From Polytrichum commune (Eukaryota; Streptophyta; Polytrichopsida; Polytrichales; Polytrichaceae): a stretch of 64,000 nt of DNA. This document shows positions 52,091 to 62,579 of the stretch, one piece after another. Location of the stretch: assembly GCA_950295325.1 (NCBI GenBank), contig OX485803.1:54079554-54143553 (forward strand), given 5' to 3'. Position 1 is the stretch's first letter. Every line of letters starts with the position of its first letter. The notes beneath the pieces were generated by a model. That model did no database searches, was not told the origin of the DNA, and worked only from the letters and a program-made list of their open reading frames with translations. The position numbers were made by a program, and so were the translations under genes.

Positions 52091-54322
52091 ATCATCATCC
52101 TTGTTGTCTTTAAGAAAACCCCATAAGAACTATAGTCTATGCCATCTGGCCCTTAATCAACCCGATGCTTTAGTAGGCAAGCAACTTGCATAATTAATCA
52201 ATCTCCCATGTCCTTACTTAGCACCCAGATTACATGGTTAATGCAAAAAATGAATAAAGCCTAGTGATCTACAGCTAATTATCCCAATTAGTACGTGTTA
52301 CTATTATAAGTTACGCAATGCAATAACATCTTACTTAGGAGCTCAATTTTTACTAACAAAAATTCAATAGGTTGTTCAAACATTATAGAACATAAATAAT
52401 TTTGCTTGATTTAATATTACACCCTTATTAAAGAGTTATAACATTGCACAACTCCAAATTATAACAAGCACTAATTGAGATAATCAGTGTAGTAAGGTTT
52501 GCATCCACTAGACTAAATATTGAGCCCCCTTTTTAAATTGCTAAATTACAATTACTACATTCCCTTCCCTCTAGTTCCACTTGTGGGTTTACATTTGGCA
52601 AGTGGTAACATAAACACACAATCTCCCAAATGAAGTATCCAACCCCCTTTATGTAATTCAATTAAAGATAAGAAAAGGAAAGGAAAGGGAAAGGAACATT
52701 CATGTATGTACATTGATGTGCAATGTCCATTCACCATCGCTCATTCAATAAATAAAAATATCCCTTCAACTTACACACTTGCATTTACATACAAGGTAAT
52801 TAAATACTCGGTCTTCTACCCTCAATCATGGCAACCTTCCATTAAGCGTTGAAAACCTTACTATGCTTCAGGGTTTAATGTCTCTTTGCATTTATTTCTT
52901 TCTTTCTTTAATTAGTTTTTTGTAGATTGAACACCTTCCTTGTTGAATTTAAGGGGAACCTCTCGGTATTCTTCTACTTCACTCTTAAGGGCATCATGCC
53001 ATCATGGCTCCATTGTTGACGATGAGGCCAAGGGCAAGGGAATTGAAGCGATGGGAACACAATAGGATCCGTGCTAAAAGAGCATCTCTAAGAAGGCATA
53101 AATGCCCTTGTAGATGATGTTTGTTTTGCTCAGCCCGCGAACAAGCTCATGGCATATGGACGGGATCCTTGCAAAAAGAAAAGGTGGAAGGGGTGAGTGA
53201 TACCTCTAACCACTTTTTATTTTATTCTAGTTTATGTTTTGTACTTACAATGCATTCATATAATGTAATTGGTGTAAAAGGTTTAGGTGTGGTCATTGGT
53301 GTGATGTTTCAATCATTTTTCATCTTGATGTTTATGAATTTCTAGGGTGATGTTATGTTTTATGAGTTTGTAAGGTGAAGGTTTTTAAGGCGATGATTGT
53401 GATTCATCGGATGATAAATAGGAGGAAGCACTTAGGAGGGCCTCTAGTGGGTGGACTCTTCATTGGAAACTTAAATGACATGTATGGGTCGCTATGAAAT
53501 TAAACCCCCTTATATATGAGAAATTTATAAAGAGAAAAAAGAATCGTATACGTACTAACGGCAAGCTAGAAAATGGACTCATGTGTTTATACTAAGCTTT
53601 TTAATGCAATGTAATAAATTCCTCCATTACATATACAAAATATAAATCTCCAATTAAACAAGCATGTATTACATATAAAATCCACTTTTACTTTCCAAAT
53701 GAAGAAGTCATTAAACATTTTTCCATCCATAGCATGTAAGTCAATGATTACATCAAACAAACAAAGACAAAGAGTGAGCTCATGAGCGCACCCAAAGCCT
53801 TCATGTTATGCAAACCCCAACAAAAATGAACAAGGTAGTCATTAAGGATTATTACCATTATTACCATATGACAATAATAAATGAAAATGTGAGTTCGATG
53901 ATACTAACAAATTTGTTGTCAATTTGTTGTCTAAACCCTAGGGCTACCTTTCATACATCACCTTTACTTCAACATTCTTAATAGCCTTTTTTTAAATGTA
54001 CACACTGGAGAAAAATAATACCTCTCCCTTGTGTATACTATGTACGCCAATACCTCAAATAATACCCCTTCTCACACTCGCGTTAGTTCATATGTGGTAT
54101 GAAGAGTTCACCCCAGGGGGATGGGGCCATGGTGCAGGTGATTTGAGAGTGCAGGGGGGATGAACTACCACTGATGAATGATGCAATCCAACCCACAATT
54201 TACATTGAAGGGGTGTTTAATGTTGGAGAGAAAATGTAGTCACAATCACTTTCAATCAACGTGTTGAAGTTTATAACAATGACAAGCAAAAGCCATAGGC
54301 TCACCTGTTGGGGCAATGCATC
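52091..54322. other. Non-coding AT-rich stretch, no gene recognised
   Basis: Short ORFs only. Purine-rich runs (AAGGAAAGG, about 52675-52696) and an AT-rich core are visible. No terminal repeats or domains were found. Confidence 0.45.
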
Positions 54323-54567
54323 TAAGGGCCGCTTTACACAAGGAGTCGAGGCCATCAAAAGTTGGGGCCGTTTCAACCAAAATTTCAGCCCTAATGGCCC
54401 CAAGTTCGGCCTCAAGTGGTCATTTTAATAAGAGTATAACCGGGGCCAAGACTCTTGTGTGTAAAGGCCTTGGGGCCAAAGAGTCAAGGCTATTGTATAA
54501 AGCCTTGAAAATTGCAGCCCATCTCCCTCTTTCTTCTTTGTCATTTGCTCTTCTTGTTATTTTCAAG

Positions 54568-56001
54568 ATGGATGAGCATAGGCACAAGGTACTTGTGGCT
54601 CTTGTATTTTTCATGGCCATACGGCATGTTATGGCCGTTGTTGCAATATTGCAGCAACTAGCTTTGCACCAACATTATGGTGCTATGACGATGATGTTTG
54701 CGGTTATGGTGGGGGGGAGTGGAGCTCGAAGGGGGGCACGGAGTGTTTGGATGGTTGATCGGAGGACCAATTTTATGGAGAGGCAATTATTGGGGAGCTA
54801 TTCGACATATGCATTCAAGCAATATACAAGGTTACTTCCAGAGACTTTTGAATATTTGTGTGGTGTATTAGCTCCTTCATTAGTTCGATCAAATTCACAC
54901 ATGTGATTGGCCATTCCTGTTCGAACTCGAGTTGCACTTTCACTCAATAGGCTTTGTAGTGGAAATTCATTACGCGGGTGTGCTGAAACGTATGGTATTC
55001 ATGAAAGCACTGCTTCTATCATTGTTAGAGAATTTTGTACAGCAATTGACAAACATTTGAAACCATTAGTGATTGAAAAACAATCGGCATCTACCTTGAG
55101 GAGAATGGCAGCAGAGTTTGAGGCATTAAAGGGTATACCATATGTGATTGGGGCAGTAGATGGAAGTCACATACCCATCATCGCACCTCCTATACATCCC
55201 ACCTCATATTATTGTAGAAAAGGCTATTATTCAGTTTTGCTTCAAGGTATAGTTGATAGCAAATGTCGATTCTGGGACTATAACTTTGGATGGGCTGGCC
55301 GTTGTCACGATTGGACATTATTTCAAAATTCAGACATTGGTAAAAGGATAATGAGAGGCGAGTTATTACCCTATAAATTAATCGGTGATACCGCTTATCC
55401 AATGAGACCATGGTTCTATTCACTTTTCAAAGGTGAAAAGGAAGGGTTGCCTAGAGCAAAGTGTCACTGGAATTTCATTCAATCTTCTACAATAATGACT
55501 GTGGAGAGGGCTTTTGGTATATTAAAAGGACGATGGAGAATTATTTTGAAGAGAGTTGATATGCCTTTACGACATGTACCAAATCTGGTCACAACTTGTA
55601 TATGCCTCCATAATCTTTGTATCATTCACAAAGATAAATTTGATTTGGATTGGACAAAGGAGGGTGAGAGACTGATGCAAAAAGAGAGTTTGGAGCGAAT
55701 TGGGCAGCTTGAGAAACCAGACATTTTTATGGCAGCAGTGGAGGCTGCCAAAGAATTGCGTCATTTATTGGGATTGAAAGAAGGCATTATACCTATAGAG
55801 ACACTCAATGAACCTGATGACATCAATGACGAAGAGACTCAAGAAACTGTGGAGACAAAGAAAGAGCGAGAAACAAGAGTGAAGAATATGTTGGTATAAG
55901 CTACGAAAGCTCATGAATTGATGGCAAATACATTCTGGGAAGCACATTTGAGGGCAGAAGGAAAAATACTCTTTCCCAAGTCATCATCTGATTCTGAATA
56001 A
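54568..56001 (+). pseudogene. PIF/Harbinger transposase with two in-frame stops
   Basis: One frame of 478 codons including the stop. TGA at 54904-54906 falls where the paralogue at 22885 has Arg (before LAIPV), pointing to CGA changed to TGA. TAA at 55897-55899 precedes 33 further coherent codons (ANTFWEAHLRAEGKILF) that align with the C-terminus of the paralogue. The DDE nuclease is complete: VIGAVDGSHIPIIAP, LIGDTAYPMRPWFY and TVERAFGILKGRWRIILKR. N-terminally FEYLCGVLAPSLV matches the family. It ends 38 bp before the convergent Myb-like gene. Apart from the stops nothing appears damaged. Confidence 0.94.
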
Positions 56002-56038
56002 TACTATAATATAAATCGTAGAACCTAGAGCCTTGAGT

Positions 56039-56505
56039 CTAGAATTTGTCAATGAGTCTATCCATTTGTTGGTCTACCCTCTCCAATAAAGCATTGGTTT
56101 TTTCAAAATTCTTTACCATGATAGTATTGTTCTCAACCATTTGAATAAAAAGACCAAAAATCTGCTCCTGAAAACTTTTCTTACCGCTTTTTAGTGATGA
56201 AGTTGGAGTTGGCTCTGAAATTTGGTCTTTCTCTGGTTCTTCGGTACTGTCTTCGATACAAGTAGAACCATTGGCAGATGCGGTGACATGCTTCATCACG
56301 GTACCTGTTTGATGCCACTATTGGTCAAATGCATCGTAAAATTTACATTCATGACGATCTGACCCGGAGACCCCATTCGCCATCTTATCAAGCCGGTATT
56401 GTTTATAAAGGACATTGAATTTTTTTTTGCATGCCTCGGCAGTTCGGTTTAATCCAGGAATTACAGCTACCATTCGTGCATGTAACTTCAACCAAACATC
56501 CACAC
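56039..56505 (-). pseudogene. Myb/SANT-like partner gene of Harbinger element 2, 3' exon
   Basis: The acceptor TGCAG at 56510-56506 opens GVDVWLKLHARMVAVIPGLN, followed by EACKKKFNVLYKQYRLDK, the second half of the SANT-like domain. A TAG at 56318-56320 interrupts before WHQTGTVMKHV. The frame then runs to 56039, ending in a helical segment (TNALLERVDQQMDRLIDKF) like the paralogue end MEKLIDKL. Spliced to the exon at 56879-57263 the frame is kept, with CAA G joining GT. Confidence 0.85.
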
Positions 56506-56878
56506 CTGCACAGTACATTAGGAACCGAAAAACATGTTAATGAAGTACATTTAGGCTTGAATTGATCTCTAAACTATGTTTTGTTTAGAAATTTCAGCAG
56601 TGATTTGTGTACAAAAACATAGTCATTATGAGTTTGAACATGCAAGGGGAGGGAAGAACGATGGTAGCCCATTGTATCCAAAGTGCCTCGCGCACAAGAG
56701 GTGCAAAGCTCAAATCCTCCTACCGGCACATTGATTTCCCTCCCAGTGGGGGGAAAGGGGGGCTCAGGGGCGAGAGTTGAAGGCCAAGGCCTTCAAAAGG
56801 CCCAATTGGCCCAATCTGAGATCTGATTTTTTTATATTTTTTTTGAAAAATTGAGCACAACAGACAAATTAAACATAC

Positions 56879-57263
56879 CTTGTTTTTTTGCATTCTTCAG
56901 AAACTCGGGCTCCATCTCTCCACGCAATGCGATCATCACCTCAACATCGGCATATTTCCAATGCTTCTTCTCTTCTTCAGTTTCTCCCTCCTTCTCCTTA
57001 TTCATAATCTTCTTTGTCACCTTCTTTGCTGTTGTTTTCCTCTTCGGAGCACTAGGAGTAACAATCTGGACATCATCGTCTTCGTCATCTTCAATGACCT
57101 TCCTCTTCGAACGAGTCAACACCATCTCTGAAATTGATGGCGGTAGGGGTGGAATAACATTTCCTACACTTGGCTGAAAAAATTGAGGCATTCCTACATG
57201 TTGCTGAAAAGAAGGATTGTAGGGCTGAAATGCGTGTACTTCGGCACTATAATACCTGTGCAT
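56879..57263 (-). CDS. Myb/SANT-like partner gene of Harbinger element 2, 5' exon
   Basis: ATG at 57263 starts MHRYYSAEVHAFQPYNPSF. A Pro/Gln-rich part, an acidic DDEDDDVQ stretch and a basic nuclear-signal-like segment (APKRKTTAKKVTKKIMNKEK) follow. The start of the SANT-like domain is KHWKYADVEVMIALRGEMEP. The exon ends AAACAAG before the donor GTATGT (56878). The product normally helps the transposase enter the nucleus and recognise the ends. Confidence 0.85.
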
Positions 57264-57780
57264 CGCCTCACACTCTGATTCATTCCAACCACGAACTTCT
57301 GAGGAACCCTCTATCTTAAAGCAAAAAAAAAAAAAAAAAAAAAACAACAACAACAACAATTGCACACGAGAACAACAATCAAACAAGCCAAAGAATGTGC
57401 TATGAGCGAAGTGAGAGAGATAGAGAATGACGAGAAGAGAAGAAGATACAGAAAGAGTGCACCAAGAAGAGCCGTTCAGATTTCTAATCCATCCTCCGGT
57501 GCTGATCTATTGTCAAAATAATATTTTAATGAAAAAAATATTTTTTAATGAAATTTGACAACGGCCCCAAGGCAACGAATTGGCCTTCCATTCTCGGCGG
57601 ACCCAATTCTTGGAGTTGGGGCCGTGTCAGATCTTGTCGTTTAAACATTAAAATAATTTTCCTACTTTCGGTCTTGACTCCTTGTGTAAAGGCCTTCGGG
57701 CTGATTTCAAAAATTCAACCAATGGGCAACAAGGATTTGGCTTCAAAACGGCCTTGACTCCTTGTGTAAAGCGGCCCTAA

Positions 57781-58339
57781 GGTCAACACTTTCTCATTTG
57801 CTTCCAAATCCCTTTCCAATTGAGAGTGAGATTACTGGACTTGTATGCATGCAAGAAATAAGGATTTTGAATTAGAGGCATTGCAATATGAGGATGACAA
57901 TATTTGGTCAGATGCATAAACCACAAAGCTTGTTGATCAAATGGCAATAGACAAAGATAATATTGGGTCTCATTTTGGACCATTGCAAGGAGTTGTGCGC
58001 ATTACATTGTTTGTTGGATCAATACTATCACTTTTACATGTTGTTATTAAACTACTTAAAATACGATGCACATATAGAACATTAAGTGCTCTAATTAGTA
58101 AGTCATTACAGTATATGTCTTAGCCAACAATATACTACACGTTATGATAATTCCCTTAATCAACTGGTAAAGTAACATGAATGTTGGACAAACTAGGATT
58201 AGGATACTCTTTAATACATGTGTTGTATCAATGGATGCACTTTATATAGGGGAGGAATTCCCAATTCCCAATTTGTGTCCTATATGTGAGTAACTTTGGT
58301 ATTGCTGAATTAGCAAGTCACTTGTGCCAATAAAAATAT
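57781..58339. other. Non-coding stretch, no gene recognised
   Basis: AT-rich with ORFs of 60-66 codons lacking domains. It could contain diverged upstream sequence of the CACTA gene that follows, but nothing can be shown. Confidence 0.35.
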
Positions 58340-58342
58340 TGA

Positions 58343-58903
58343 GGGGCACTTTATATTAGGGCCCATTTCTAGGGCCCATTTCCAAACCCTAGGCATCAAC
58401 CAATCGGAGTGCTTAGATTGCCCAAATGGGCCTTAATATGAGCTCAAGGGCATTATATTGAGAGTCGGCCCACTTCTCCTAAAGCTTGCATGGCGGGTGA
58501 CATGGCGGCGTTTTGGAGGGAAAAAAGTGGGCCGAAGGCAAAAAAATGGGTCAAGGGTTTATGGAGACCCATTTCGCACCTACGGCCCACTTCACACAAC
58601 CTCCGTCATATAGTCATTTATGACTTTATGACTTTAGTTCAAGCAAGGGCATAATTCATTTAAGCCCAAGTAGGCCGTGGATTGGGCCTTACAATATAAA
58701 GTCCCTAGGCCCATTTGGAAGGCCCACTTTAAAGTAGAATTTCCAATTTGGGCCCTATAAGTCGGCCTATGGACTTTATATTGCAAGGCCCACTCAACGG
58801 CCCACTTTTTAAAGTAGGGCTAAAGTTAAGGCCCACTTAAGGTAGCAGTGGGCTCAACTCCAAATGGGCCGGCCGCCAAATGGGCCCTAATATAAAGTGC
58901 CCC
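58343..58903. mobile_element. Palindromic MITE with 26-bp inverted ends (561 bp)
   Basis: The left end GGGGCACTTTATATTAGGGC and six further bases pair exactly with 58878-58903. TGA flanks both sides (58340-58342 and 58904-58906), a 3-bp direct duplication. The interior is crowded with GGCCCA/TGGGCC motifs and a second nested inverted repeat. There is no coding capacity. A 3-bp duplication suits PIF/Harbinger or CACTA-type integration, but TGA is not the usual TWA. Confidence 0.85.
58684..58791. repeat. Nested inverted repeat inside the palindromic MITE
   Basis: GGGCCTTACAATATAAAGTC plus C at 58684-58704 pairs with 58771-58791 with one mismatch. The spacer also pairs partially (GGCCCATTTGGAA with TTCCAATTTGGGCC), so the whole unit can fold into a long hairpin. 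Confidence 0.85.
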
Positions 58904-58913
58904 TGAGACAATT

Positions 58914-60640
58914 TCCACTTATACCACGACAAGAAGGATGTTCGCAACTAATAGCCTTGCATGCCTGGTATGGCATGGAGATAATAAGCCATCAAACAAC
59001 AAAATGAGAGGCCCCAATTTGAACACATTAGAAAGGAATGTGGGGATTATGGCAATGACCACTGTAACATACATCCAGGGCTTTGTGTAGACGGTGCAAA
59101 TCCTTATGGACAATGATGGTCAACTTATGCCATGTGGCATGTATGTTTCTTCAACTACAATGTCCCCCCTTGCCTTACCATTAAAAATTTCTTCATAATG
59201 ATGATTTTGTTGATTTATGAACGCAATAGCATTACAACTACCAACATTGATATTATGCTAGCACCCCTAATACAAGAGTTATTGGAGTGTTGGAACATTG
59301 GGATAGTGTGCTTTGATGCAAACCGAGAAGAGGTATTTGCATCGAGGACCATGATAAATTGGTGCTTGCATGATTATCATGCCTTTACCACGTTGGCGGG
59401 AGTATCAAACAAAGGACACTCGTGTTGCCCAATATGTGGGTCAAACACACCTAACAAAGTCTTTGTGGAAAATAGTTTATGCAAGGTAAAATAGCAGGCG
59501 AGTACCCATTGGTCACCTTTTTAGACATGACAAAGCTCTATTGGGATAATGGATAACACTACGATGTTCCCGAAAAAAATGAATAGTAAGTTGCATATTA
59601 GATAGGCAATAATAATGTGGGAAGAATATTTGGATAACATGCGTGACCCCAATTGGCTGTTGGACCCAAAGACTCTTTCTAGAGTGAAGTGTGTACCAAC
59701 ACTACGTATTTACTACCATCCAACTATCATATTTGGAGGTTGGATAATTTTCTAATCTCTAAACCATTTTTCTAACAAGAAGGTGTGTTTTAATGTTACT
59801 TGATGGATGGCAAAATATTGAAGGATGATCAAAATATTGGCGTTTAATTGAATGCATGATTATATAGCATAGGTTGCTAGTGAGGCGCATTTTGGACATT
59901 GTGCATGCAAAAAAACTTTAGTGCAACTCATTATTAAAACTTTATTTGGCGAGAAAGATACACTTAAGAGCATGCAAGATATGAAAGAGAATCAATCATA
60001 GGTGTGATGCAATATTCTCATTTGAGGAAGGGGGAAGATGGAAAAAATAATTATCTAAAGCCTTGTGCTCCTTGTTTAGTAAACGCAAGCAAGAACTATT
60101 TATGCACATGCTAAATGAAACAAGGACACCAACATGCAACACATTTAGTTTGACGTGTATCAAGTAGATAGATAGAAACCTAATGGACTAAAATCACATA
60201 ACTTGCATTACATGATGCAACTACTTGTATGTGTTCATCATATTCTATCACATGCACAACATATTGCAATAATAAGATTAGGAAAATATTTTTGCAAGAA
60301 TACATGCCAAAGATGTAGATCCAAGGGGGTTGGATGCTTTGGAGATAAAACATGTACCTGAAACTTTGTGCATCCTTGAGGAATGTCTACCATCGTCATT
60401 TTTGTTGTTGTGATGGAACATCTAGTAGTTCATTTAGTTAAAGAAATTATAACATGCGGTTTAGTTAGTGGAAGATGGTGCTATGCTTTGTGTAGATTTA
60501 AATTGGGAATTTGAAAGGGATATGTTAGACAGGAAGGGTCAATGGCCAATAGGTACATGTGGATGGAGGCATCAAGATTTGAAAGGGGAAGTATGGGACT
60601 CGGTTTTAAATGAATGGGTAGTCGGGGAGGTTGTTGAGGG
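58914..60640 (+). pseudogene. CACTA TNP2-type transposase pseudogene with DUF4218-like region
   Basis: Landmarks in order, spread over several frames: a WHGDNKPSNNKMR segment (about 58970-59010); LCVDGANPYG (about 59080-59115); FNYNVPPCLTIKNFF and IDIMLAPLIQELLECWNIGI, then GHSCCPICGSN (59132-59494, the Transposase_21/TNP2 core); FLDMTKLYWDNG; LKSHNLHYMMQLLV (about 60190-60230); TLCILEECLPSSF and VMEHLVVHLVKE (about 60360-60445); finally VSGRWCYA and KGYVRQEGSMANRYMWMEA, the DUF4218 signature (about 60455-60585). Numerous stops and frameshifts make it a fossil. No CACTA terminus was found nearby, so the element borders are unknown. It supplied the cut-and-paste activity for CACTA elements when intact. 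Confidence 0.88.
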
Positions 60641-62575
60641 TGGGGCCCAAACACAAACGCATCCAAAAGAGACAACATCCACATTTTATATTATAGAATT
60701 CGCCGGAAACGTTGAAAATGGCTACGTGAGTTTTTATGGCCTACACATTGTATTACCCAACACCATTTGAATAATTTTAGGTTGCCTCCTATTGCATTTA
60801 AACTAATTGAGAAGTTGAACACATGTTGTAGGCAATATGTGGCTAAGAAAACCTAGTTGGAGTTATATGGGGAAGAGGAAAGAAATTTTGCATTTTCATT
60901 GTTGGATGTATGGTTCCGACATAGGATTATTTGGCACAAAAGAGAGGTGAGGAGGTGTCAGATGTACCAGTAATGATGCTATTACCACCGTCATGTAAAT
61001 CGAAGACTTAGTACACATCTATATGGGCATATGGAAATCACTAATAGGGTGGAGGGTCCAGGTTAGTAATGATTTAGACCTAGATGAAATTGGGGGGCCC
61101 AAAAAAAAAGTTGTTGAATGGGAAGGGAGCATGGCAAAAGACAAATTGATGCAAGTGGGTATGTTGAGCTCCATCACATTAACATACATGTAGATTGTTC
61201 ATGAGTACTCGAGGAAAAGAATGGTGTGCAATGGGTGCTTTGGGACCCATCTAGTTTTTGGCTAGCTCGAAACAATATTAAAGGAGGATGGGTACTACCC
61301 TATCAAATAACCGGGAAGTAACCAAGGTTTGTTAAAGACACTTTCAAAACTTCCTTATTGAATATATGTAAGTGTTATGTAGGCATTGTCAATTTGCATG
61401 TTGATTTTGATTGAATAGTTTGAAAATTCTAGTGGAATATAGGTTTTTTTTTGTGAATGAAGGGGGCACTTCACCATGCAGTATAGTCATACAGAAAGAG
61501 GCAAGGGGTAAGAGAATAGTTGAGAAGATTGACAATATTGTCATTGGATTGGAAGAATATGAAGTGGAGTGTGATGAATGACAATGAATGTGGTTGAAGC
61601 CGAAGGTTGCCGAATGATAATATTTATGGGCAAGTCATTGCTAAGACATTGGTTGATATCATGTTGCACATTCCCAATAGAAACTAGACAGTAGGAAACA
61701 ACCATATTAGGCATGGGTAATAACTTAAATAATGTTAATTAACATTTAGACGAAGTTGGCCATGAATGGCAATATTTGTTGCCCTATTCAAATGTAACTA
61801 CATGGTGGAACATCTTTATTAATGCAAGTAACCCAAATGCAAAATACCAAGGGGCATTCTAGCCTAGTGTATTAGCTAGCAACTTGCAATAAGTTGTAAT
61901 GACAATGACAAGGCCTACATGCACTTACCCAATCAATAAAGGTAAATAAAGGTGGACCACTCCTAGGTGGAAAAGTAACGGGGATAACTACATTATCAAC
62001 ATGGCAGTGTGGGACCACGAGCGTAGGAAAATGAGATACTAATTAAAGGAGAGGAACTTGACGTATTCGACTTGACATTGGGTTACGACTATGTCAGGGT
62101 GTCAAACTAAATGAAGGGAGACATTGGCCCAACCCACATCCACTTTGTACTACAAATTTAATTGGACAAAATTTATGTTGACCTGGTTGACAAAATGGCA
62201 CCAATGATCTAGGGTGGCATATCAAAAAGAGCGTGAATCATGCATAGAGAAAAACTTATTGTTAAACTAAGTATTTGCAAGAATCAACCTTCCTTTCATT
62301 TAAATTGTTTTAGATAACTGAAATATTCATTTCAATGCCTAGAAGTACAAATTCACCAAGTCGTTAAGAAAGAGAGTGTGGCAAGCTCTCTTGGGTGCAC
62401 TTGATGAAACCAAAACTTGTAATTCATGAACACCCTATACATGGCTAACTATGCTCATGCACTCTAGCATACCAATGCATGGTTTCTAGTATTATCCCTA
62501 TGATAGAGGAGTTCGTTTTCTCCCCACATATTATCATGGACTCCAATCACATCCGCATAGATGTTGCTTAATCTG
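60641..62575. other. Unassigned stretch, probably the rest of the CACTA fossil
   Basis: Short translatable pieces (for example WVLWDPSSFWLARNN near 61230 and RIVEKIDNIVIGLEEYEVEC near 61515) suggest decayed coding sequence downstream of TNP2. No family could be recognised. No other gene is visible. Confidence 0.35.
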
Positions 62576-62579
62576 CCTC

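Larger units (their letters stand above)
54326..57777 (+). mobile_element. PIF/Harbinger element 2, best-preserved copy (3.45 kb)
   Basis: Terminal inverted repeats of 28 bp: GGGCCGCTTTACACAAGGAG plus eight bases at 54326-54353, against the reverse complement of 57750-57777, with at most one mismatch. TAA duplicates flank both ends (54323-54325 and 57778-57780). It carries a DDE transposase (plus) and a convergent two-exon Myb/SANT-like gene (minus). Diverged copies of the terminal motif occur again inside both ends (about 54445-54472 and 57662-57690). Confidence 0.96.
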
